This document shows positions 6,799-14,994 of a stretch of DNA of 42,191 bases, piece by piece. The stretch covers positions 1-42,191 of the forward strand of contig JAGAFT010000166.1 of NCBI GenBank assembly GCA_017627975.1, given 5' to 3'. How positions within the stretch are numbered: position 1 is the first letter of the stretch; every line of letters begins with the position of its first letter. The notes beneath the pieces were generated by a model that saw nothing but the letters and a program-made list of their open reading frames with translations, made no database searches and had not been told where the DNA came from. A program made the position numbers and the translations under genes. The stretch comes from Oscillospiraceae bacterium (GTDB lineage: Bacteria > Bacillota_A > Clostridia > Oscillospirales > Oscillospiraceae).

Positions 6799-9700
6799 CG
6801 ATGCTGATCCGGCGCTTTGCCTCGGACAGCATCAGCTTGATTCGGTTGAGCTGGTTCACTTCGCTGGCGCCGGGGTCGTAGTCCACCGCAGCGATATTTG
6901 CAAAGGGGTAGGTCCGGCGCAGGGCTTTGATGACGCCTTTGCCGACAACATGATTGGGCAGGCAGGCAAAGGGCTGGATACAGACGATGTTTTCGACACC
7001 TTCTGTGAGGAGTTCCGCCATCTCGCCGGTGAGGAACCAGCCTTCACCATACTGGTTCCCGAGGGAGAGGAAAGGCTTGGCCAGTCCGGCAATTCTCTCG
7101 ATGGGCATGGGCGGATGAAAACGCCGGCTTTCCTCCAGAGCCTTCAGTGCCGGTGCACGCAGAGCGCGAATGGCCCGGACACCGAACCAGGCGGTGGCGG
7201 AAGCGGTCCAGGGCTTTCCGAGAAACTTATGCTTGTAGTCGTTGTTGTAGATGCAGTAGTTGAGAAAGTCCATGAGATCCGGAACGACGGCCTCGGCGCC
7301 TTCCTGCTCCAGGAGATCGACCAGGTGGTTGTTCGCCAGGGGCATATACTTTACGAGAATCTCGCCCACGACCCCGACACGCGGCTTGCGCCGGCTTCCG
7401 TCGAGAGGGAGATGGTCAAAACGCTGGACAATCTCACGGCAGAGTGCGGGGTAGGTTTCGCGGCTTTTTCCGGTGAGCGAAGCGACGCAGCGCTTCCGGA
7501 GCTCGGCATGCAGGGCGTTTGCAGAACCGGGTGTGCGCTCGTAGGGACGGACCCGGTACAGACAGCGCAGGAAGAGGTCGCCGAAGACGATGGCTTTGCC
7601 GAGGGCAAGAATCAGCGGCGCGGAAAGCCGGAAGCCTTCGTTCTTTTCCATGCCGTTGGCGTTCAGGGAGATGACAGGGATGTGGGAGAGTCCCGCCTTG
7701 TCGAGGGCACGGCGGATAAAGCTTACATAGTTGCTTGCCCTGCAGCAGCCGCCAGTCTGAGACATAATGATGGCAAGGCGGTCGGTATCATACTTACCGG
7801 AGAGCACGGCCTGCATGATCTGACCCACCACCGTCATGGCGGGGAAGCAGGCATCATTGTTTACATACCGAAGACCGGTGTCAATGGCGCCGCGATTGTC
7901 ATTGGAGAGGACTACCATGTTGTATCCGTGACTGCGGAAAACCGGCTCCAGAAGGTCAAAATGAATGGGACTCATCTGCGGAGCGAGAATGGTGTAGCCC
8001 TCGCGCCGCATCCCCTCGGTAAACTCCGCACGGTGATAGGCAACCTTCTGCGGATGGGAGACGATGTGGCGGACCTTCCGCATATTCATCGCGGCGATCA
8101 GGCTGCGGATCCGGATACGGGCTGCACCGAGGTTGTTGACCTCGTCAATTTTCAGAACGGTGTATAGCTTCCCGCTGTTTTCAAGGATCTCGCTGACCTG
8201 ATCGGTGGTGACGGCATCCAGTCCGCAGCCAAAGGAGTTGAGCTGGATCAGCTCGAGATCCTCGTGACGCGCGACAAACTCGGCGGCGGTGTAGAGGCGG
8301 GAGTGATACACCCACTGATCTGTGACACGGATGGGCCGTTCGGGGTCAAAATCGATGGGGAGGCTGTCCTCGGTGAGCACCGTGAGACCGAAGCCCGCGA
8401 TCATCTCGGGAATGCCGTGGTTGATTTCCGGGTCGATGTGATAGGGGCGGCCGGCGAGGACAATACCGCGGCCGTGGGAGTCTTCCATTTCCTTCAGCAC
8501 ACGGGCGCCTTCCTGACGAATGTCATCCTTGGCGCGAAGCTGTTCAGCCCAGGCGCGGTGGACCGCCTCCCGGACATCGGGTTCGGGAATCTGCCAATGT
8601 TCGGCGAAAAACGGAACGAGACGGTCGGCGGCGGTCTTTTCGTCGGTCATGGCGATGAAAGGCCGGAGATAGAGGATTTCCTTGTCCGCCACATCCTCCA
8701 CATTGTTTTTAAGATTCTCCGCGTAGGAGACGACGATGGGGCAGTTGAAATGGTTCTGGGCAGCGCGGGTTTCCTGGTGTTCATAGAATACACAGGGGTG
8801 GAAAATGGTACGGATCCCGCGGTCGATCAGCCACTGGATATGCCCGTGAGAGAGCTTGGCGGGATAGCACTCGGATTCCGAGGGGATGGAGTCCATACCG
8901 CGTTCATAGAGTTTCCGGGATGAGAAAGGGGAGAGCTCCAGACGGAAGCCCAGTTCACGGAACAGAATGGCCCAGAAGGGATAGTCCTCATAGATGCCAA
9001 GCACACGGGGAATGCCGATGGTGCCGCGCGGTGCCTCGTCCGGCTTCAGGGGCGCATAGGCAAAGAGTCGTTTGCGCTTGAAGTCCACCAGATTGGGGGC
9101 TTTTTTGACAGCTGCTTCATCGCCGAGGCCGCGTTCACAGCGGTTTCCGGTGATGTGTTTTCTGCCGCCGGGGAAAGTATTGACGGTAAGAAGGCAGTTG
9201 TTCTGGCAACGCCCGCAGTGGCGCGTCTCGGTGGTGTACTGCAGATTCAGCAGTTCCTCCCGGGAGAGGAGGCTGCCGGCCTCGCCGGTGTAATGCGCCC
9301 GGGCGATCAGTGCGGCGCCGAAGGCCCCCATAATCCCGGCAATATCGGGACATACGACCCGGACCCCGGCGATCTCTTCAAAAGCGCGGAGCACAGCCTT
9401 GTTATAGAAGGTGCCGCCCTGAACGACGATGTGAGAGCCGAGCTCCGAGGGGTCGGTGAGCTTGATCACCTTGTACAGGGCGTTCTTGATGACCGAATAT
9501 GCCAGACCCGCCGAGATGTCGCGGACAGAGGCGCCTTCCTTCTGCGCCTGCTTCACATTGGAATTCATGAAGACGGTGCAGCGGGTGCCGAGGTCCACGG
9601 GGGTTTCGGCAAAGAGGGCTTCCTGTGCAAAGCCTTCTGCCGTATAGCCGAGGGAATTGGCGAAGTTTTCCAGGAAGGAGCCGCAGCCGGAGCTGCAGGC

Positions 9701-11047
9701 CTCGTTGAGCAGTACGTTGTCGACAGAACCATGGCGGAGACGGATGCACTTCATATCCTGGCCGCCGATGTCCAGAACACAGTCTACCTTCGGGTCAAAG
9801 AATGCGGCGGCGGTGCAGTGCGCAATGGTCTCTACCTCGCCTTCATCAAGGCTGAAGGCGGTTTTGAGAAGCTGCTCCCCGTAGCCGGTGGAGCAGGAGC
9901 GCACGATATGCGCGTCGTCCGGAAGCTCGGCAAAGAGTTCGCTCATGGCGCGCACGGCTGTATGGACAGGGTCTCCACGGTTGTTTGAGTAGAAGGAGAA
10001 GAGCAGTTCGCCGTCCTTGCCGATGAGGGCGAGCTTGGTAGTGGTGGAACCGGCGTCGATTCCGAGAAAACAGTCTCCGTGAGCCTTTCGGAGATCTCCC
10101 TTCGGCACGACGGCCTGCGCATGCCGTGCGCAGAATTCGTCGTAGCAGGCAGGGGAGGAAAAGAGCGGCGGAAGCCGCTTGAGCTCGAAAGCGGTCTGAA
10201 CTCCGCTGCGCAGGCGATCGATCAGAATGCCGATCTCCACCGGTTCAAGAGCCTCCGCTCCGGGGACCGTTCCGGCACGGAGTTCCAGAGCGGCACCCTG
10301 TGCGGCAAAGAGGTGCGAATCCGGCGGATCGATTACCTGCTCCTGCGTCAGACGCAGGGTGCGAATGAAGGCTTTTCTGAGTTCCGGAAGAAAATGCAGC
10401 GGACCGCCGAGGAACGCGACATTGCCGCGGATCGGCCGGCCGCAGGCGAGACCGGAGATGGTCTGGTTGACCACCGCCTGAAAAATAGAGGCGGCGAGAT
10501 CGGCGGTTGCGGCGCCTTCGTTGATCAGCGGCTGGATATCGGTTTTGGCAAAGACCCCGCAGCGTGCGGCAATGGGATAAATCTGGGACGCCTGTTCGGC
10601 GGCACGGTTGAGCCCCTCGGCATCGGTCTGGAGGAGTGAAGCCATCTGGTCAATGAAAGAGCCGGTGCCCCCGGCGCAGACACCGTTCATGCGCTCTTCC
10701 GGGGAACCGGAAAAATAGATGATCTTGGCATCCTCGCCCCCCAGTTCAATGGCGACATCCGTCGCCGGGAAGCGTGTGCGCAGCGCCGTGGCAACGGCGA
10801 CAACCTCCTGCACAAACGGAATCTCCAGCGCCCGGGAAAGCCCCATGGCACCGGAACCGGTGATTCCGGCAAGGAGCATGCAACTGCCGACCTGCTCCCG
10901 GGCCTCCGTGAGCAGGTCGGCAAGCGTCTCACGGGTGTGAGCGCAATGGCGCCTGTATTCTTCAAACACGCGCTCTCCGGCTTCATTCAGGAGCACGAGC
11001 TTGACAGTGGTGGAGCCGATGTCAATACCGGCATGACAGAGCTGCAT
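6794..11047 (-). CDS. Giant fused 2-hydroxyacyl-CoA dehydratase activase / dehydratase-like protein
   Basis: A 1417-residue cytosolic protein. Residues 1-260 form one BcrAD/BadFG (HgdC-like) ATPase module: GIDIGSTT at 7-14, GGEDAK near 103, and cluster cysteines Cys124 (CAGGTGSF) and Cys163. Residues 325-585 form a second module: DAGSTT at 331, GGQD near 428, Cys455 (SSGCGSF) and Cys490. In HgdC the matching cysteines bridge one [4Fe-4S] cluster between two subunits; two modules in one chain could form that dimer internally. A four-Cys segment (Cys611, 614, 618, 637) follows. From about 675 comes a DUF2229/HgdB-like half with ESECYPAKL. Such fusions are conserved in Clostridia, but their substrate is not established. 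HgdC-type proteins inject an electron, with ATP hydrolysis, into radical dehydratases. The ATG at 11047 follows AGGTGAT. No separate dehydratase subunits are nearby. Confidence 0.85.
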   Translation of the reverse strand: MQLCHAGIDIGSTTVKLVLLNEAGERVFEEYRRHCAHTRETLADLLTEAREQVGSCMLLAGITGSGAMGLSRALEIPFVQEVVAVATALRTRFPATDVAIELGGEDAKIIYFSGSPEERMNGVCAGGTGSFIDQMASLLQTDAEGLNRAAEQASQIYPIAARCGVFAKTDIQPLINEGAATADLAASIFQAVVNQTISGLACGRPIRGNVAFLGGPLHFLPELRKAFIRTLRLTQEQVIDPPDSHLFAAQGAALELRAGTVPGAEALEPVEIGILIDRLRSGVQTAFELKRLPPLFSSPACYDEFCARHAQAVVPKGDLRKAHGDCFLGIDAGSTTTKLALIGKDGELLFSFYSNNRGDPVHTAVRAMSELFAELPDDAHIVRSCSTGYGEQLLKTAFSLDEGEVETIAHCTAAAFFDPKVDCVLDIGGQDMKCIRLRHGSVDNVLLNEACSSGCGSFLENFANSLGYTAEGFAQEALFAETPVDLGTRCTVFMNSNVKQAQKEGASVRDISAGLAYSVIKNALYKVIKLTDPSELGSHIVVQGGTFYNKAVLRAFEEIAGVRVVCPDIAGIMGAFGAALIARAHYTGEAGSLLSREELLNLQYTTETRHCGRCQNNCLLTVNTFPGGRKHITGNRCERGLGDEAAVKKAPNLVDFKRKRLFAYAPLKPDEAPRGTIGIPRVLGIYEDYPFWAILFRELGFRLELSPFSSRKLYERGMDSIPSESECYPAKLSHGHIQWLIDRGIRTIFHPCVFYEHQETRAAQNHFNCPIVVSYAENLKNNVEDVADKEILYLRPFIAMTDEKTAADRLVPFFAEHWQIPEPDVREAVHRAWAEQLRAKDDIRQEGARVLKEMEDSHGRGIVLAGRPYHIDPEINHGIPEMIAGFGLTVLTEDSLPIDFDPERPIRVTDQWVYHSRLYTAAEFVARHEDLELIQLNSFGCGLDAVTTDQVSEILENSGKLYTVLKIDEVNNLGAARIRIRSLIAAMNMRKVRHIVSHPQKVAYHRAEFTEGMRREGYTILAPQMSPIHFDLLEPVFRSHGYNMVVLSNDNRGAIDTGLRYVNNDACFPAMTVVGQIMQAVLSGKYDTDRLAIIMSQTGGCCRASNYVSFIRRALDKAGLSHIPVISLNANGMEKNEGFRLSAPLILALGKAIVFGDLFLRCLYRVRPYERTPGSANALHAELRKRCVASLTGKSRETYPALCREIVQRFDHLPLDGSRRKPRVGVVGEILVKYMPLANNHLVDLLEQEGAEAVVPDLMDFLNYCIYNNDYKHKFLGKPWTASATAWFGVRAIRALRAPALKALEESRRFHPPMPIERIAGLAKPFLSLGNQYGEGWFLTGEMAELLTEGVENIVCIQPFACLPNHVVGKGVIKALRRTYPFANIAAVDYDPGASEVNQLNRIKLMLSEAKRRISIA

Positions 11048-11092
11048 AAGTAATCACCTGTGGAATATAGTCTTGCAAGAGGAAAGAACATA

Positions 11093-11131
11093 AAGAAAAA
11101 GCTGAGCATATCCGAATATACCCAGCTTTTG
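11093..11131 (-). terminator. Terminator or attenuator ahead of the activase gene
   Basis: Read on the minus strand, AAAAGCTGGGTATAT pairs with ATATGCTCAGCTTTT (G-T pairs included) around a TCGG loop and runs into TTTTTCTTTATG. It ends the M24 peptidase operon. Because the only good -10 (11171-11176) lies upstream of it, the activase transcript may also have to pass through it, making it a candidate attenuator. Confidence 0.7.
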
Positions 11132-11170
11132 TATCATGACTGTGAAAAATCGTCTGACTGCTCAAGAAGT

Positions 11171-11212
11171 ATTATAGTAATTTCCTCCGAAATAATGTGA
11201 AATTAATGTGAA
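11171..11212 (-). promoter_or_regulatory. Candidate activator-dependent promoter with PhoP-box-like direct repeats
   Basis: On the minus strand two TTCACA hexamers (11207-11212 and 11196-11201) repeat with an 11-base period, then 19 bases later comes TATAAT (11171-11176). Hexamers of this form at one-turn spacing, replacing a -35 box, are typical of PhoP-type OmpR-family regulators. The start of the activase lies 124 bases downstream. Confidence 0.45.
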
Positions 11213-11268
11213 CTTCAAAAATTTTAACGATTCCTTTGCAGACGAGGCAGGTATCCGGCCGGAAGGCC

Positions 11269-12348
11269 TCAGCGGCCGACAATGAGCAGCTCTGTCTTCG
11301 GAGCGCGGGTAATCACCTCGCTGCCCTCGGCGCGAAGAATCATGACGTCCTCAATCCGAACGCCGAAGCGGCCGGGAATGTAGATGCCCGGCTCCGCACT
11401 GCATACACTGTTCTCAGGCATAACGGCCTGACCGCGCGGATTGGCAAAGGGGGGCTCATGGATATCCAGACCGAGGCAGTGGCCGAAACCGTGACCGAAG
11501 TACTCCCCGTATCCGGCTTCCGTGATGACAGCTCTGGCAGCGTGGTCGATTTCGCTGCCCGGGATTCCGGCTCTGCCGGCAGCGATGCCTGCCAGCTGTG
11601 CCTTCAGAACAACGTCGTAAACCTGCTTCATCTCGTCCGACGCTTCACAGAGCGCGACAGTGCGTGTCATGTCACTGCAGTACCCGTTCCGCAGACTGCC
11701 GAAATCCATGGTGATGAAGTCACCCAGCTGAAGGACGGTGTCCCCGGGTACGCCGTGGGGCTTGCTGGTGTTCCGACCGGTGACGACGATGGGGTCGAAG
11801 GAATTGCCCTCACTGCCGTGTCGGAGCATCCGATAGACCAGTTCGGCGGCAACTTCCTTCTCGGTCATGCCGGGGCGAATGATCTGCAGTGTCTCTTCCA
11901 GGGCTTTTTCGCTGATCCGCTGTGCGGCGATCATGCTGCGCAGTTCCTCCTCGTCCTTGGAGGCCCGCAGCTCTTCCATCAGTGCGCCGGCCGGCTGCAG
12001 ATTCATTCCGAGCAGCCGCTCAAGATTTATATACTCGGCGTGGCTGAGTTTCCGGTCTTCAGCTGCGAGGGAAGAAAATTCCTCGCGGTCGAGAATCTGG
12101 CGGAGCAGGCGCATCTTGGGATGCGCGTTGTCAAAAAGCAATACCTCGGCACAGCCGCCTGCCACCGCTTGTGCCGCCTCGATATAGCGAGAATCGGTAA
12201 TCAGCCAGGCTTTTTCCCGGGAGACCAGGACAAAGCCGTCCGTAAAAGGAAAACCCGCGGCATAGCGCTGGTTTTTTTCGTCAGTCAGCAAAATGGCGCC
12301 GAGACCGTTCGAGATCAGTTTGTTTTGGATTTGCACAATGTGGTTCAT
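11269..12348 (-). CDS. M24-family metallopeptidase (Xaa-Pro aminopeptidase type)
   Basis: A 359-residue cytosolic peptidase expected to remove N-terminal residues ahead of proline. The N-terminal creatinase-like domain spans about 1-125 and the pita-bread catalytic domain about 130-359. All five metal ligands are visible: Asp215 (MDFG), Asp226 (SDMTR), His290 (GHGFGHCLG), Glu319 (SAEPGIY) and Glu333 (GVRIEDV). The length is typical of the short Firmicutes PepP/PepQ-like enzymes, and Xaa-Pro dipeptidase is the alternative. The ATG overlaps the stop of the histidine kinase gene by four bases, so translation is coupled and the peptidase is the last gene of a four-gene operon. It ends before the hairpin at 11093-11131. 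Confidence 0.9.
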   Translation of the reverse strand: MNHIVQIQNKLISNGLGAILLTDEKNQRYAAGFPFTDGFVLVSREKAWLITDSRYIEAAQAVAGGCAEVLLFDNAHPKMRLLRQILDREEFSSLAAEDRKLSHAEYINLERLLGMNLQPAGALMEELRASKDEEELRSMIAAQRISEKALEETLQIIRPGMTEKEVAAELVYRMLRHGSEGNSFDPIVVTGRNTSKPHGVPGDTVLQLGDFITMDFGSLRNGYCSDMTRTVALCEASDEMKQVYDVVLKAQLAGIAAGRAGIPGSEIDHAARAVITEAGYGEYFGHGFGHCLGLDIHEPPFANPRGQAVMPENSVCSAEPGIYIPGRFGVRIEDVMILRAEGSEVITRAPKTELLIVGR

Positions 12349-13736
12349 ATACCAGTTTCCTCCGATGTGGGCCGGGGAAAGCTCACGATAAAAACGGAGC
12401 CCTGCGGCCTGTTATTTCCAACACGGATACTGCCGCCGCAGGCGGCCACCGCGTCGTGTACGATGCTGAGACCCAGGCCGCTTCCGCCGCTTTGGCGGGA
12501 TCTGGCCTTATCCACCCGATAGAAGCGCGTGAAGATGTTGAGACGGTCCTCTTCCTGAATGCCGATACCGGTGTCCTCAACACTCAGATGGACGGCGCTC
12601 TCGTCCTGAGACAGTCGGACCGTGACGCTTCCGTTCGGGACGTTATATTTGATGGCGTTCTCGACAAGGTTGAAGATGATGCGCTCCATGTCCTCAAGGC
12701 TTGCCATCACGACACAGCCGTCGTCCAGCTGAGACCCAAGACTGACCCGGCGGTCACGGGCAAGCGGCGCAAGGGCGGACAGTGTGTCCAGACTTACCTG
12801 TTTCAGGTCAACCGGTTCCGGAACCGACTGAATATCGTCGTCCATACGCGAGAGCACCAGGAGCTTTTCCGTTGTGCGCTGCAGGCGGTCGCTTTCGGTG
12901 CGGATGTCCGCGACAAACTCCCGGACCGTCTCCGGATCCATGTGCTCTGTCTGCAGAATGCTGTCGGAGAGCAGACGGATGGAAGCAAGCGGCGTCTTGA
13001 GCTCATGGGAAGCGTCGGAGACAAAGCGCCGACGCTGAGCCTCGTTGGTCTCCAGCTGTTCGGTCAGGGTGTTGAACTCCCGTCCGAGTTCGCTGATCTC
13101 ATCGTTGCCAGTGATGGCATGCCGATAGCTGTAGTTGCCGGCGGCGACGATGTTCATGCTGTTGGAGAGCGCGTTGAGGCGGCGCAGAACCACCCAGGAA
13201 AACGTCAGCGCCAGCAAAAGAACCAGAGCGCCGATGATCAGAGAGAGCACGGCGATGCGCTCCCGTACGGCGAGAAGCAGACGCGCCAGATCCCGGTCGT
13301 TCTCATACAGAGCGACTGCACCGCGAACCCCTTCCGGAGAAAGGATGGGGACGGCAATGCTGCTGATAAAGTTCGTTCGCGTCAGAGCGGTCTGAAACGC
13401 GGTCTCGCCCCGAAGCGCGGTCTGGAGATCCTCCGGATCAAAATCGCCTTTGCCGCTATCATAGATCGTGCGGCTGTCAGGACCGATTACGGCCGTCCGG
13501 TCAAAGTTATCCAGATCCATAGCGCCGATTACCCTTGCAGCCTCATCAGATGACAGGGAATCGAGTCTGGCCAGCGCCGAGGCAACGGCGGAAGCCTGGC
13601 TGGTAAGAGAACTTCGCTTTTCCTGGAACATCGTTTCGCGGGAAGAGGTGAGGGGATAGATGTTCATCATCAGGATCAGTACCAGCAGGATCGCCAGGAT
13701 AAACAGGATGAATTTAAAACGAATGGAATGTGTCAT
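12345..13736 (-). CDS. Membrane sensor histidine kinase (PhoR/WalK-like)
   Basis: A 463-residue sensor kinase. One membrane helix lies at about 8-27 and another at about 160-182, enclosing an extracellular sensor of about 130 residues. A HAMP linker follows (about 183-235), then the dimerisation helix with the phosphorylated His244 in SHELKTPLASIRLL. The ATPase domain has the N box FNLVENAIKYN, the G1 box EDTGIGI, the F box TRFYRVDKARS and the G2 box GGSGLGLSI. All catalytic boxes are intact. The gene starts four bases after the stop of its response regulator and overlaps the M24 gene. The architecture is that of PhoR/ResE-type kinases; the signal is not readable. The PhoP-box-like repeats at 11196-11212, just past this operon, make a phosphate-type or envelope-type role worth testing. 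Confidence 0.9.
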   Translation of the reverse strand: MTHSIRFKFILFILAILLVLILMMNIYPLTSSRETMFQEKRSSLTSQASAVASALARLDSLSSDEAARVIGAMDLDNFDRTAVIGPDSRTIYDSGKGDFDPEDLQTALRGETAFQTALTRTNFISSIAVPILSPEGVRGAVALYENDRDLARLLLAVRERIAVLSLIIGALVLLLALTFSWVVLRRLNALSNSMNIVAAGNYSYRHAITGNDEISELGREFNTLTEQLETNEAQRRRFVSDASHELKTPLASIRLLSDSILQTEHMDPETVREFVADIRTESDRLQRTTEKLLVLSRMDDDIQSVPEPVDLKQVSLDTLSALAPLARDRRVSLGSQLDDGCVVMASLEDMERIIFNLVENAIKYNVPNGSVTVRLSQDESAVHLSVEDTGIGIQEEDRLNIFTRFYRVDKARSRQSGGSGLGLSIVHDAVAACGGSIRVGNNRPQGSVFIVSFPRPTSEETGI

Positions 13737-13740
13737 AACA

Positions 13741-14445
13741 TCAGGCGGAAGGGGGGACCGGGCTCAGATAATAGCCGATGCCCCATTTGGTCAGGAGCAG
13801 CTCCGGCTTGGCCGGGTGGCGCTCCAGCTTTTCGCGGAGACGGCGGATATGAACATCCACGGTGCGGGAATCTCCAAGATAGTCATAGCCCCAGACGAGA
13901 TCCAGAAGTTTCTCCCGGCTGTAGACTTTCCCGGGATTCTGCATCAGAAAGAGCATCAGATCGAATTCTTTCATGGTCAGTACAATTTCGACGCCGTCTT
14001 TGTATGCGGCCCGGCGGGAGACCGAGAGGGTGACATGCCCGCAGCGGAGCAGGTCCGTTTCGTCCTCGGAGACTGCCGCGGCGTTCAGGCTGGAGCGCCG
14101 CAGCAGCGCACGGACCCGGGCCTTCAGCTCAAGAATATCGAAAGGCTTGGTAATATAATCATCCGCACCGGATTCAAAGCCGAGAAGAAGGTCGCTGCGC
14201 TCACTGCGCGCAGTGAGCATGATGACGGGGACGGAAGAAAAGCCGCGGATTTCCTGACAGGCCTGAAGACCGTCCTTCTCCGGCATCATGAGATCGAGAA
14301 TAATGAGCCCGTAGGCATTGGTCCGGGCCAGCTCCACGGCGGTGGCCCCGTCGTAGCAGCAGTCGACTTCATAGCCCTCATTCTCAAGATTGAACTTCAT
14401 GCCCTTGACCAGAGGGCGCTCATCGTCAACCACCAGAATCTTCAT
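13741..14445 (-). CDS. OmpR/PhoB-family response regulator
   Basis: A 234-residue DNA-binding response regulator. The start is the ATG at 14445, giving MKILVVDDERP and preceded by GGGAGGGGAG; an upstream in-frame start adds nothing. The receiver domain covers about 1-118, with the acidic pair DDE at 7-9, the phosphorylated Asp51 (LILDLMMP), Thr in MLTARSE and Lys in TKPFD. The C-terminal winged helix covers about 135-232 and ends with GDSRTVDVHIRRLREKLE and a tail like GIGYYL. It is the partner of the kinase that follows four bases later. It overlaps the end of the comEA-like gene by 20 bases, so three unlike proteins share one message. Confidence 0.92.
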   Translation of the reverse strand: MKILVVDDERPLVKGMKFNLENEGYEVDCCYDGATAVELARTNAYGLIILDLMMPEKDGLQACQEIRGFSSVPVIMLTARSERSDLLLGFESGADDYITKPFDILELKARVRALLRRSSLNAAAVSEDETDLLRCGHVTLSVSRRAAYKDGVEIVLTMKEFDLMLFLMQNPGKVYSREKLLDLVWGYDYLGDSRTVDVHIRRLREKLERHPAKPELLLTKWGIGYYLSPVPPSA

Positions 14446-14785
14446 CTGTGTGCTCCCCTCCCACATAGACATACTCCCGGAGTCCGGCAAGTGTCTTTTC
14501 GCCGATGCCGGGAACCTTCTGCAGTTCTTCGACCGAACGGAAAAACCCGTGTTCCTCCCGCCATGAAACGATGGCCGCGCTCAGCGCCGGACCGATTCCG
14601 GGAAGCTCCTGCAGGCGCGCTTCGTCCGCCAGATTCAGGTCGACACGCTGATCCTCGGCGGCGGTACGGTGAACCGGATGCACGGTAACACCCGGCGGCG
14701 CAAAAAAGAGCGTCTGAAGAAACAGAAAGAGGATAAAAACTGCCGACGCCAGCAGCGCCAGGAACAGAGCGGTTCGTTTTTTCAT
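14426..14785 (-). CDS. Membrane-anchored helix-hairpin-helix protein (ComEA-like)
   Basis: A 119-residue protein with a short basic start MKKR, one hydrophobic anchor (about 5-25), a linker, and a C-terminal domain with two helix-hairpin-helix motifs (LQELPGIGPALSAAIV and LQKVPGIGEKTLAGLR). That is the DNA-binding part of ComEA, the receptor that hands double-stranded DNA to the ComEC channel in competent bacteria. Bacillus ComEA is about 205 residues; this one lacks most of the oligomerisation region, as many short clostridial versions do. The ATG at 14785 is preferred over the far upstream one at 14893 because it precedes the anchor and has GGAG ten bases ahead. No comEC is in the window. 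It is the first gene of the regulator/kinase/peptidase operon. Confidence 0.85.
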   Translation of the reverse strand: MKKRTALFLALLASAVFILFLFLQTLFFAPPGVTVHPVHRTAAEDQRVDLNLADEARLQELPGIGPALSAAIVSWREEHGFFRSVEELQKVPGIGEKTLAGLREYVYVGGEHTDEDSGG

Positions 14786-14807
14786 GGGCAGCGTCTCCAA
14801 AAAACCA

Positions 14808-14836
14808 TTGCAATTCCCACGGCTAAACTTTATAAT
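14808..14836 (+). promoter_or_regulatory. Promoter reading toward the D,D-carboxypeptidase gene
   Basis: TTGCAA (14808-14813), 17 bases, TATAAT (14831-14836). This gives an unusually long, GC-rich leader of about 150 bases before the ATG at 14995. I recognise no known riboswitch in it. Confidence 0.55.
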
Positions 14837-14994
14837 ATAAACTTGATACTGCTTTCCGATCAGATGCCTGCGCCGGGGAAAACAGCCGGGCACACGGATT
14901 CGGTACCCGGGACAAAACGCGGGACCGTGCGGCCTCAGATCTGCGTCACTCTGCTGATATCATACCACATTCTTGGAACAAACGGGAGTACAAA

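Noticed and set aside
6611..8167. A 518-codon open frame on the plus strand, with further ones at 8264-10639
   Set aside because: They mirror the activase gene, whose HgdC motifs fix the coding strand; they also run across the terminator hairpin at 6757-6798.
14843..14994. A riboswitch in the long leader of the carboxypeptidase gene
   Set aside because: The leader is GC-rich and can fold, but I could not match it to any riboswitch class I know.
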